Of a stretch of DNA of 64,000 bases, positions 12,101-24,100 are shown piece after piece. The notes below the pieces were generated by a model. The model saw only the letters and a list, made by a program, of their open reading frames with translations. It was not told the DNA's origin and ran no database searches. Both the position numbers and the translations under genes were made by a program. Origin of the DNA: Haematococcus lacustris (taxonomy: Eukaryota; Chlorophyta; Chlorophyceae; Chlamydomonadales; Haematococcaceae); contig JASKMD010000019.1 of NCBI GenBank assembly GCA_030144725.1, forward strand, positions 3,532,179 through 3,596,178, given 5' to 3'. The number at the start of each line of letters is the position of its first letter. The stretch's first letter is position 1.

Positions 12101-15100
12101 ATGGGCAGCAAAGGCTGCCTGCCAAACATAAACCAGCGATAGGTGCATGAAATGATTGCTAACTCCTCAGCGGTCTTATACGCTGCACCACTTTCAAGGT
12201 CATGGATACATCTGTGTATACAGCTCATCGATGCTTTTGCACCTGTCTTGGCCTGCATGCCTGACATTAAGACCTCTCATGCTGTTGCAAGCGTGCCACC
12301 TGCATTTGCTCAGGCCCACAAGGATGCGCTGCTGGCCATGCGCGCCTTCTGGGCTCAGCTGCTGAACAGCAAGATAAAGTTTGAAACGCTGAGCCAGCTG
12401 GTGGAAAAGCTGGACACCACCATCAAGGCGGCAGAGCAGGCCTACAAGTGCGTGCAGGCTGAGCCTGGCTCGGCTGGTAGGCAGTCAGTGAGCTCACCCT
12501 GCACTTGTCACCTTATCCCTGGCTGGCAGGCAGTCAGTGTGCTCACCCTGCGCTTGCCACCTTGTGCCTGTGTAGGCAGGTGCTGGGGAGGCATGGGACC
12601 AATGTGAGGCTGCTGAGGCTGTACGCCAAGTTCCTGGAGCACATCAAGCACGGTGTGTGTGAGGAGCTGACTTGCTGAGCCAAACATGGAGGGGACCCAG
12701 GGCCAGCAGCAGCTGCACTCCTAGTCTAGCCTAGTCTTGCTGAAGCTGGTCATGAGCTGCTCCTCTCCACCTCCTGGGTGAGCCGAGAATGGGTGTCAGC
12801 ACCAGCCTAGCCTCCTGCTTGGGCTGAGTCATGAACTGGTTCTCCCCGCTACTGCCTGGTGTGCCCGCAGATCCCTGGACCGCTGCCAAGTGGTTTGCGT
12901 GAGTGCCTGCCTGGCTGCTTGACACCGGGTGCCAATTAGGTGCTAGGTAGTGCAACACATTCCAGCCAACTGCCATGGGCGGGCAGGAGCATAACCAGGA
13001 TGTCGGCTGGCTCTGGCAGGCTAGGCTAGGATGGCCTACTCTGGCTTACTCTGGCAGAACATGACGCAGCCAGTTGCTGGCAGTGGCTCAACATACCGCC
13101 TATGTGTACCACTGACGAGCCATGACACAAGCAGTTGCAGGCAGCTGGCAGCAGAGGCGGCTCTGCGGCTGCTAACCCACCTCCCTGCTCTGGTCCTGCA
13201 GGGAAGCGGATGCTCTTGAGCTGCAGGAGGAGAAGGCAAAGGACACCAACGTGTTTGCAGGTGGTGACCTCCCTCTGGTTGCAAATAATGCTGGCAGGCA
13301 CTGCTGCCATCACTGATGCACTGTCGGCCTCGCTAGCCTTACTACTCATAACCCTGCTGCTGTGCCCATCCTATCGTTTGCACGTTCTCACCTTTTACAC
13401 CTTTGATCAGCATCATCAGCATCCCACTAACCCAAGATCTGCTGCCAACCCCACCCCTACCCTAACTCCTGGCCCCGACACGGCCGTCACACAGCAAGGT
13501 GCATGAGGCTGCTGTGTGTGGGCTGCCCTCCATCAGCACCTCCCTCATCAGCCCGCAAAGGCTGAAGTAGATTTCCCCACTAGGGGTAATGTTTTGTCTG
13601 AGTCACCTAAGTGTTCTCACAGCGCACATTCGCGAATGTATGTACACCGACACAACACAGCTGCAGCTGATTTCCTCCAAACCCTTCATCAGGCCAACAA
13701 AACTCATTCAACAAGGAACAACATGTTGGGTTGTGGGTAATCTCACTCCGCTACAGTATTGAAGCATCCTCGGTCGCACCCTTCATGACTGCAAAACCCA
13801 CTCCGGTGGCACTCGTTCAAGGGGCTAATCCCCCTTGACCACTGGGCTCCTCATCAAAACTAACAGCTTTAATGCTTATATGGCTACCAGCCCGTTGCAC
13901 TAGCAAACACCAGTGAACTAGCAAACAGCCCTAGAGTGAGCCATGGCTCCAAGGCTCGGGTAGTGATGGAGCTCCACGAGGAAGCTCCGTTGTTGCTACA
14001 AGTTTATTAATCGCTTTTGCTTTTGGCGATACCTGCAAGCACATAGGGCCACGGTATATGCTTAGGGGCGGGGCAACAAGTGCGCACGGTGTGTTGGACA
14101 ACAAGTGCGGGGCTATGTGCGACATATGCTTAGTGTGCGGGGCAACCAGGGCAACTTGTGCTATGCGGGCTGTGTGCGATGTGCGGGGCAATGTGGGGCG
14201 GGGCAACAAGTGCGGGGCAACAAGTGCGGGGCAACAATGCGGGGCAACCAGGGCTACGTGCGGGGCTTACCTTTAGAAGGCTAAGGGCTCTGGCAAAGGC
14301 CATTGGCATTAGCTGCCGTATTGCAAGGCCAATTTCCCATCTTGTGCACTGCGAACAACAACACAAGCACAGTGGTTGTTGTTGGTGCGGGGCTGCTGTT
14401 GGTGCGGGGCTGCTGCTGGTGCGCTGCTTACCTTGGGTGATTGTATAGCGTTTAGCCACACCGGTACGAAAGCTTGGGGTAGAGCCCACCAGTACTCGGC
14501 GCTGGCAACAATTGCCAGCGCCCAGTAAGAGACCGAATTGAGGCTAACGGAGCCTTTTTATACTGTCCGCAGTCACACTGTGCGCTGTCCGTCCTTTGAC
14601 AGCCGTTGCATTTGAGGACACGTCCTTAGCTGCTAGTTAGGTCCTGACAGGAGGACCTGGACTAGGGGCGTATCCTGTGACGTGCATCGGAGACAGCTTA
14701 CAGTGCAGTGCAGCGGAGCGCGTCGGTACAGTAGCCGGGATCCCAAGTGGCGGGATCCCAAGTGCCAGACCCTTCATCAGCCCAGGTTGCTCAGTTTGAC
14801 CTGCGGGCACCCCCTCACCCCACCAGCTCCCTCTGACTGCCTGCAGACATGACCGGGGTGGACCCTGGCCTGCGCTCAGCTCTGACTGAGATAGACCGAG
14901 GGAATGAGAGCCGCGCCATCATCATCATCAACGCGCGCTGCATCATCCAGGTCGTCAACCAGGTGCGCCCTGCTGCTGCTGCTGATGAGGTCGCACACCA
15001 TTCCTGTCCAGCTGCTGGCCCCTCAAGCATGGATGGCAAGCAGTGTCCAGGTCTGTCCAGAGCTGATAACTTGGGGCGGCACGGTGTTTTAGTGCTAGTA

Positions 15101-18100
15101 GTGGTGCCTGCACACCAGTGATTTCTTTTTGCGTAATACGTAACGATCGGAACCAAAAGCTTGTTTTCTAGGCCTGGCTTTCGTTACCAAACGGACCCTT
15201 GCGTTGGCTGGCCTCGGCTGCTTCGTAACCGAGAATTTTCTTTTTGTGTATAATATTTATAAAAATTGCTTTTTGGCATAAGAAAATGCTGCGATACTTG
15301 TTTTTCGTTACCAGTTGGGATCAACTGCGTAACCAGCCATGTGATGGTCCTGGACCCTTCGTGACCAGCATCAGCTTGGCTTTTCTGAGAAAAAAAACTG
15401 CTGCACACCCATGCCACTGCACACCCATGCACACCCATGCACACCTATGTGGCTGATGCTGCATACCATTCCTGCATCTGTTGCCTCCTCAAGTATGGTC
15501 GCCAAGCTGAGTGCGACTGCTCCTTGCGCTGCTTTCCTGCATGCCTGCAGGTGGCCTGTGATGCGCTGGGTTACAGCCGCAATGAGCTAAAGGGGCGCAA
15601 TGTGAACAACATCATGCCCCATCCCTTCTGCGAGAAACATGACCAGTTTGTCAGGAACTACGTCACCACAGGCAAGGCATGCCCTTGGCAACGGTCGAAG
15701 GCTGTGCAGGGCTGTGCAGGGCTGTGCAGGGCTATGTCGTCACCATAGGCAAGCCACCACGCATAGCTGGTGCAGAAATCCTGATCACGCTGCCAATGCC
15801 AAAGCTGACAAGCCTCAGCTGATGTTGCTACCACTACTGCTACTCTTGTTTGCTCAGGCAAAGCCGTGATCCTGGGCGATGTCATCCCCTTTGTTGCCCT
15901 GCATCGTGAGCGGTACACTCTGGCTGTGACGCTGCAGGTGAGCAGCATTGCGGGGCCACCCCAGTCAAACCACACTGCCAGTGCTGCTTGCACAAAGCCA
16001 GTGCTGCCTGCCCTGCCCCTGCTGTGGCTGCAGGTGACCCAGGTCAGCGGCATAAGTGAGTGTGGGGTCCTCACTCTTAGCCTGGAATTGTGATTGGAAA
16101 GGCATATCAACAGCTATGCATTCAAACATAAGAGCGTTGCTCTAAAACATCTGCCAGCTGACATATTTCCTTCACGTGGTTCAATGCCTAATGGTTGTTT
16201 TGATGCTGTCAGACATGGGCATTGCACGGGCAGCTTTGAGAGGGAGTTTGGCTTTTATTTGAGCAAACCCTCCTTGCCTTCCCTGTGCCCCTGTAAGTCC
16301 AAAAACATATCACATGTACAGCCTGGAGGGGCTGTTCGCTCGCTGCATTGCCAGCTGCTGGTCCAGCCAGTGTGGTTGCTGCCTGGTGTTTCAGGCGAAG
16401 ACGCCATGTTCATGGGCGTGGTGGTAGCCCTGCCTCAGAGCCCTGACGAGGCCAAAGTGTGGCTCATGCTCAACCTCAGCGTGGTGTCAGTGTGAGTGCA
16501 GGGCAGGACGGAGGGGAGCAACACAGGGCTGATGGCACCGCTGCTACTCTGGCAAATCCTTGCCTTGCCTGTTGATTTGCGGCTAGCGGCGTTGAAGGGC
16601 AGCACGCTTCCTTTGCATGCACTCATGAGGCCATGCATGGGGCCAGCAACTCATGCAACACGACTCATGGCACCACAATCACTTGCCTGGGCTGGAGAAG
16701 TGTTGCTGCATGATGTGCTATGAGATGTCTGTGACTTGTCCAAGCAACTTGGGGTTCTCACAACGCATTGTCACCGAGTAATGGTTCACGGACTGATTGT
16801 TGACGGAGTGGTTTGTTCACGGAGTGATCACGGACTGCTTGGTATCAACCGTCCACATCACCCTGACAGCACCTTGGCCCTCAACCTTGAGCCTTCATTG
16901 CAGTCGAACACACTAATTGTGAACCACTACAAAACAGTGTTTTTGTCTGTGTGGAGTTCCCATCGCATGGCATGCACATGGCCTATACATGGCATACACA
17001 TGGTCACGGTCGCCTAACACCTACAACATTGCCTGACCCCTGTGACAGGGCAATGCATAGATTTGGCATGACAATACATGCACTATTTGTAAGCTGATGG
17101 CAGCTTCAAGTGGGGGGGGGGGCACACACTACTGTGCCACAGCAGGCTGCTGCTGCTGCTGCTGAGCCTTGGGTGGCTTGTCTCGCAGCCGCTTGTAGCC
17201 CAGGCCAGGGTACTCCTTGCCCTTGGCTGGCAGCTTCCCCTGCTCTGGCCAGTAGCACAGCTCCAGTGGGCGCCACTTGCTCTCCCCAATGCGCTGCATG
17301 TTCAATGCTGCATTGCAGTCCCTGTCCAGCCACCTTCCTGGCTGTGGTGCTGGCTTGGCTTTGGCAGCCTTGCCCTGGGCCTTGCCTTTGCCCTTGGTGG
17401 GCTGGGTGGGCTCAGCTGCTTCTGGCTCAGCCTTGGTGCGCTTGCTGCGCTTGGCTGGCAGGGGAGTGCTGGGTCCTGGCTCTGAGACTGCAGGCTGTGT
17501 GGCTGCCTGGCTGCTGCGTGGGGCCTGGGGGGGCTTGTGGGGGGGCACTACTGGGCACCACATCATGCCCCGCACTGGCTGGTCACGCTGCTGGCTCCAG
17601 GCTGGGCGCAGCAGGTGTGGTTCCACCTGCCCTGCTGGGGGCTTCCAATGCAGGGACACAAACAGTGCGGGGACACAAACAGTGCGGGGGCATACAAGGC
17701 GGGGGTGCGCATCTGTCGGCGCTGGGTTTTCCATTCAGCCCTTCGCTCCTCGCGTTGTTTACCTGGAGGGGTGCTAGGACCTGCGCTGGCATGAATAGCA
17801 GCGATGTGAGCAGCGTGGGGCTCGCCGGACTGCACAGTTACAGCGGACCACACTGCACCTAGGACGAACCTTGTTTTTGCGGGCTTTTAATCGGAAGCGG
17901 CTCTTGCTCCGCGGCACTGGGCTGCTTCCTCGGAGGCATTGCGCCACTAGGCTCATATCTACTAACACTAACTGATACCTACCAGGAGGCGATGTCACTC
18001 ACTCTCGCACTCCCAAAGGGCACTCCCGAAGGGCACTCCCAAAGGGCACTCCCAAAGGGCGCTCCCTGACAGCAGCGCAGCATTTGGCTGCACCCTGGGC

Positions 18101-21100
18101 TGGCCTCGAGCTCAGTGCCTCGTGCTTGCTGGCTTGCCAAGAACCCCTGGCCGCTTGGTCCACTTGCTTATTGTGGCTTTGTGCTTGTTTCCGACTGCCA
18201 TCCAGCCTTTGGCAGCAGCAACGTGCCTGGGCTTCACCAGGCTATGCTTGGCCCCTCCTCTCCCCTCATGCCTGCAGCTGCCCCAACTTCACGGACTGGA
18301 CTGCCTTTAAGCCTGATGACGTGGCTGGCTTGTCCTTGAAGGACCTGGTGGTCAACTTCGACATCCTTGAGCCGTGAGTAGCTGTGGTGGGGCGTGGCAT
18401 GTCAGAACTGTGTTCACCTTGTCTTTGTTTATGTGGTAGGGTGCACAGCTTGCCATTGCCAGGACAATCACAAGAGCAGCTGTGCCCCGGCTGTGGTGGT
18501 CTTCCATGTCAAAAATGTGTTCACCTTGTTTCGTTGATGCAGCCATTGTTTCGTTAATGCAGCCAGAAAACTAAACGCCCAACATTCATACCTGGCTAGT
18601 GCATATATGCTGTACTCTACCACCACCACCAGCACCACCAACAACAATACTTTGAGACATGGCTGCAGTGTGCTGACTGCTGCAAGGGCCAACTGTGACC
18701 ACCACATTGGTGTCTATGGCTGCTGCTGTGTGTCATGGCTGCTAGCAGCAATGCTGGCTGTGACCACCACCTGGCAATATGGCTGCAGGGTGCTGACCGA
18801 AGCCAAGGCCATGGCCACAGCTCTGCCTATGCCTGGCAGCCATCCAGCAGGGTCAAGCATGCAGCCCAATGGGGCTCGCAGCAGCCAGCTGGGCGGGCGT
18901 CGCAGCAATGCCATGAGGGAGCCTTATGTGCAGCTCAGCGAGGCCTCCCAGCTGTTGAGACCCCCTCCACACCCACCCCTATCCCCCCTGCTTACCTCCG
19001 CCTCCCCACCTCCCCCTGCCTTCCCACCACCGCAGCCTTTTCCAAGGACTGCGCAGCTGTCACGGCAGCAGTCTGGCGAGCCTGGGCCTGGCTGGTCCCC
19101 GTTCTCTGTGCAGCAGGCTGAGGCACAGGAGGAGGCTACGGCTGAGCCTGCCCCAGCTGAGCACACTGGGCTGAGGCTGAGGCGCAGTCACAGCCTTCTA
19201 CGCAACACGACCATTGAGCATAAGCCTGGTGCACACCTCAACTGGGCTGAGCCAGCAGATGGTGGCGCGGCGGCACCCGGGCACGCTGCCCCGCACCCAC
19301 CCTTGACCCAGGAACCAGGCGCGGCAGGGGCACGCAGCCTGGCACAGCAGGTCAGCTCATCTGGACGTCAGGGCACCCGGACGAGGCGTGTCAGCACTGT
19401 GTGGAATGACGTGAAGGCAGGCTGGGACGCCTTGAGGGGGCGGCAGTCAGCTCAGCTGCCCTCAGAGCTGCAGCCAATGGGTTCAGGTGTCATGCAAGAG
19501 CAGCTGAGGCGGAAGAGCAGTGTCACGGCCCAGGGTCGTGGTGTCGATACCACCGCCGCTGCCCCAGCGTATGAGTGGTGGGTGTGTAGGCATCATGCAG
19601 CCTGGGCCATGTCACTTTGAGCCATCAGCCATGCATCAGGGCAAAACGAAAGAAAACACTGCCATCACAACCACCTGCTGCTCCATTGATTAAGATATGC
19701 TAGCTGGGCTAAGCAATGCTCCCAGCAGTTGTGGGTTCTTTATGATCATACGTTTTTCCGCGCTATAGATAGCGTTTGCTATGAAATGCCATGTTTCCAA
19801 GGTGATTTTGCGCTATGAAATGGTCGCTTGCGAGCTGCACTACCATGCACTGTGCTATGAAATTTGACCTTTGACCTGCGGTTTTGCTAACTTTAGAGTA
19901 GGGTTAGTGTTAGGGCTATGAACGTATGCCATGTCAGGTATAGATCATTGATCAGGTGTGTACCTGGGCTGCTGGTGTGTACCTGGGCTGCTGAACTGCT
20001 TGCCACACAGCCTCAAGGCAGCACTAGCCAGCTTACCTTGGCCCACACTCCGCCCTGCTGGCTGCCCTGCAGGCTGGCGCCCAGTGTGCTGCTGCAGCAC
20101 AAGTACCACACGCCAGTGCAGGCCAGCATTCGGATCACTGTGGGCGGGGTGGGCAAGTGAGTGCGACAGGGGTAGCCCCCTCTGCATCCCCGCACAGGGG
20201 CCAACAGTGGGTGGGTGTGGGTCTGTCTGCAAGAGTGGCTGCAACTCCAAATGGCAACGACTCCTCCACCTCCTCCTTGCTCTGCCCCTTGCAGGTTCCG
20301 CTTCCTGGTGCTGGCCATCAGGCGTGACGGCCAGCAGGGCTGCGCCTCTCAGCTCACCCACCCACAGTTCATACCAAGCCCTGCACCAGCTGCCCTAGTT
20401 GCTGTAGGGGAGGCCGAGCACCTGCTGGTCACGGACCGCAAGGGCCGAGTGTGCCACGCCACCAAGGTGACCTTCAGGCCCAACTGTCTGCTGCCACCTC
20501 ACCTCTCATGTCTGAACCCGCACCCACTGTGGCTGGTTCTTGCTCTGTCGCTAGAGCTTGGAGCTAGGAGCAACATGGCTAGGAACAACAGTGCTAGGAA
20601 TGATATTGCTTGGAACGACACGACGTGTGCTTATGGTAATGGTGCTGAGTCTACAGCAACGTCATGTTTGCCATATGCCATGGAACCATGCCGCTGCTGC
20701 AGACGGCCATGGGTTATATAAATTTGAATTAGTCGGGCTGTCCTGCCTGCTGTCCATGAATTGATGATGGTGATGTTGATCACTGTGTCATTGCTAGCAG
20801 CAGGCGGGTTACTGGAAGTCATTGGCTGCCCTGCCCGCTGCCCACCGCACAGGGTCTTGCTACCGCCCTGAGAACCTCCATCAAGGCGCTGGTCAAGGGA
20901 GGCGCTGCCAATGCACTGGAGAACCTGCTGCCCCAGCCCCTGGCGCTGCTGCACCGCTCCCTGGCCATGGTGCGGCCTCGAGCTGTTTGTGGTGTCAAGG
21001 CCTGTCCTGAGCTTGCGCCTGGCATGGAGACAGCACCACCCAGCAGCAACAGGGCCTGGGCCTGGGCCTGCAGTTGGCATGTAGACAGCACTAGATGTGT

Positions 21101-24100
21101 GGGTCACACCACCCAGGGCCCTGCACCTGCTCTGCCTGAGTGCCCTGCAGTCTATCCCCCTGCACAGCCCACCTGCCTACAGCTGCCGCAGCGGGCTGGC
21201 GGTCCCACTCCTCATCTCTGGCGTCAGGGACAATGACTCAGCACCCTTCAGGTCAGGCAACATCAGCATTGTGGGCTGCAGGAAAATGCCTGCCCTAAAC
21301 ACCAGCGAAGCTCACTCACAGTAGGCGGCAACGACAAACAGCTGGCAGGCCGGGAACTGGTTAATGTTCATGACCTGACTGCTGATATCCTCCCCGTCCT
21401 GCTGCTACCGTGGTGCTCCAGGCTGCGTATGTACCAGCAGGACAAGGATGCACTGGGCGCAGACGAGGTGTTCCATGTAACCACCCTGCGCCAAGCAAGC
21501 ATGACAGAGGTCAGCAGGCTGGCTGGCCCTCCTCACAGTGCTGCACCTCATGGCCTGCATCCGCTGTGTGCTGGGGCCTGGCAGCCGCAGCATGACTGTG
21601 CCATGTCTGCCCTCCATGAGCCTGCTGAGCAGCCTGGCAGCGCCCTGAGGCTGTGCTGTGCAGGCCTTGGCTGAGCGCTGCCTGTCCCTGGTGGTGGACC
21701 CCTCCACTGGCCGGGTGCTCTCCACTGGCAGCTCGCCCCTCGCCCTGTTTGGCTACCACCCTCAGCAGCTGCTGGGCAGCTGCCTGGCTGACCTGCTGGA
21801 CGTGCTGCAGCCGCCACAGCCTGGTGCACAGGACAAGACCAGCAGGGACAAGAACGGCCTTGGCAGCTATGCGTCGGCCGTGCTGGCGCACATGGCAGCA
21901 GAGTGAGTAGGGTGCTGGCTGTCCGTGGGCATGACGGAGCGGAGGCTGCTAAGTGGTGACCAGCTGCAGCTGAGTGCAGCATCGGTTGGAGTGTTCACTG
22001 ACATATCTGCTACCCCACCTTGGCCCTCAAGCCTCACCCAGTGCACGTCTGTTGTCACCGTTGCTTGCCAGGGCCTTCAGCCGAGGTGAGGTGGGCTTCA
22101 GGGCTGGTCTCCTCAAGCCCGCCAGCCAGGTGGACTCACTGCTGTCCTCCGTGGCCCACCTCCTGACGCCAGCAGATGCCACCGCCTGCCAGGCTGCGCT
22201 CCCACAGCTGCACCCAGCCCTCATGGTGGTCAGGCCCCACCTCCCTGATGCTGTGGGCCAGGCTGGCATCCACCAGCTGCTGCACCCACCCCTCACCCAG
22301 CCTGACTACTCCCATGTTATGGCCGCAAAGTTGTACAAAGACAAGAGTTGCACCAGCACTGCCTTCCCCCAGGATGGAGGGCGGTCAGTGGCATGGGCTG
22401 GGTGGCAGCCTGACAGCCAGCAACATGTCAGTGATGCCGCTGTCCACGTCTCTTTGACCCAGGCCCTTGGCCAGATGGGGCAGCACAGGAGGGAGGCCGT
22501 CAAGCAGGTGGAGGGCAGCTGCCTGTACCGCCATGTGAGCTTCTCCCCACCCCCCACCTCAGCTTGGCTGCAGCAGAGCAGCAAGGCAGCAGGGAACCCA
22601 TCAGAACAGGGTCCAGCAGCAAGCAGCCTGGGTCTCCCGTCACCCTCCCCTGTGCTGCTGGAAGTACACCTGTGGCGGGCTGAGCTGGCCTGCTCAGTGG
22701 TGGAGCTGAACGAGGCAGGCCAGGTGGTGGGGCCAGATGCAGCGCTGCCCCTGTACCCGCCAGGCCTGCTGTTTGGGGTGCACGCTACGCAGCTGGTGGG
22801 CAGGCACATCTCCCACTTCCTGCCAGACCTGGCCAGCATGGGCGACCTCAGCTGCCTGCTGGAGCCTGTGCCACCTCCCGGCACGGTGCAGCTGATGCAC
22901 AGCCCCCAGGGCCTGGTCCCAGCAGCCTCGGCGGCAGCTCAGACCGGCAGGAAGGGGGTGCTGAAGAGTGTGGTCAGTCTCACAGCCGCAGAGCTGCAAC
23001 AGGGCAAGAAGCCCCGGGTGGGTCCGCTGCTGCTTGTTGCAGCCAGGCAGCACAGTGAGGGCACAGACATGGAGGTGTCGGTGCAGGCCGTGCGCAAGAG
23101 CAGTGGCAACGGCATGTGGCTGGTGATGCACCCCTACCAGCCCAAGGCTGGCCGCCCTGACCTGGGTACCTGGCTGGCTGGGCGACGGCTAGGCGCGCAA
23201 GCTCAAGTGGCAGCTGGGGTGACCCAAGCTCAGCTCAATGATCCAGCTATGCCTATGGACAGCGTACGCATTGCACACATTACACACATTGCACGCCCCA
23301 GCACCTTGGCCCTCAACCTTGAGCCTTCATTGCAGTCGAACACACTAATTCGCCCCAGCATGCCTGTGCCCACTACCCTACAATCCAGGGTGACTGACCC
23401 CAGACCAGGGCCAACATCAATGACCAGCCCGCAGCTTGTTCTCCACGAGCCCCGACCCTCCGTGTGTGGCGCAGATGGCCCTGATGCCGTCCGTGGTGTG
23501 GGTTTCTCTAGTCACCCCTTGGCTCAGTTTGCCCCAACTCAGCTCGCCCCAACTCAACTCGCGAGGCTGGCCTTTGCCAACTCATCCCTGCGGGGCGTGT
23601 CCTGCCCAGTGATACAAGAAGCCAGCCTGGGCATTGCGGGCACCTCACCCCGCCCGCCCTCCTGGCAGCAGCAACCCGCCGGCTCCATGCCACGTCTAGC
23701 CACGTCCCATGCCCAGGAGCCCCTGCCTACTTTTCCCACAAGCCAGCAGGCTCCTGGACATCTCAAAGACCAGCGGTTCATAGCCAGTGATGCGGGGCAC
23801 CTTGACAGCTTCACACGCCAAAGCAGTGCCAACACAGCCCCTGTGGCGCAGTGGGTGCTGTCTGATGGAGCGCAGTTCATGACAGACAGGCCGGCCCTCC
23901 CTGTGCCCTTGGTGCCAGTGCAGGGCATTGCCAGCAGCTCCCAGCACACCTACCTCCGTGCACCCTCCCGCGTTTCATTGCCCAAGCTCAGCAGCTTCAC
24001 CAAGTCTGGTCGTGTGCACCCAGAGGTCACCAGGCAGCTTGTGCCTGATGGCCAGGGCAGCAGTGGGCAGCTGCTGGTGGAGGCGGCACCCTATGGCGGG

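Noticed and set aside
17110..17862. 250-codon plus-strand ORF rich in Trp, Cys and Ala
   Set aside because: It is antisense to the Fanzor-like fragment, and the same shadow occurs at 60334-61218.
18005..18066. Regular short repeats, possible CRISPR-like array
   Set aside because: The 13-bp units are directly adjacent without spacers, and the host is eukaryotic.
16861..18074. CCCTGACAGCA as an 11-bp target-site duplication of the 16.9-kb copy
   Set aside because: The right-hand copy continues into sequence shared with 28.09-28.12 kb, so it may be internal to the repeat; left as ambiguous.
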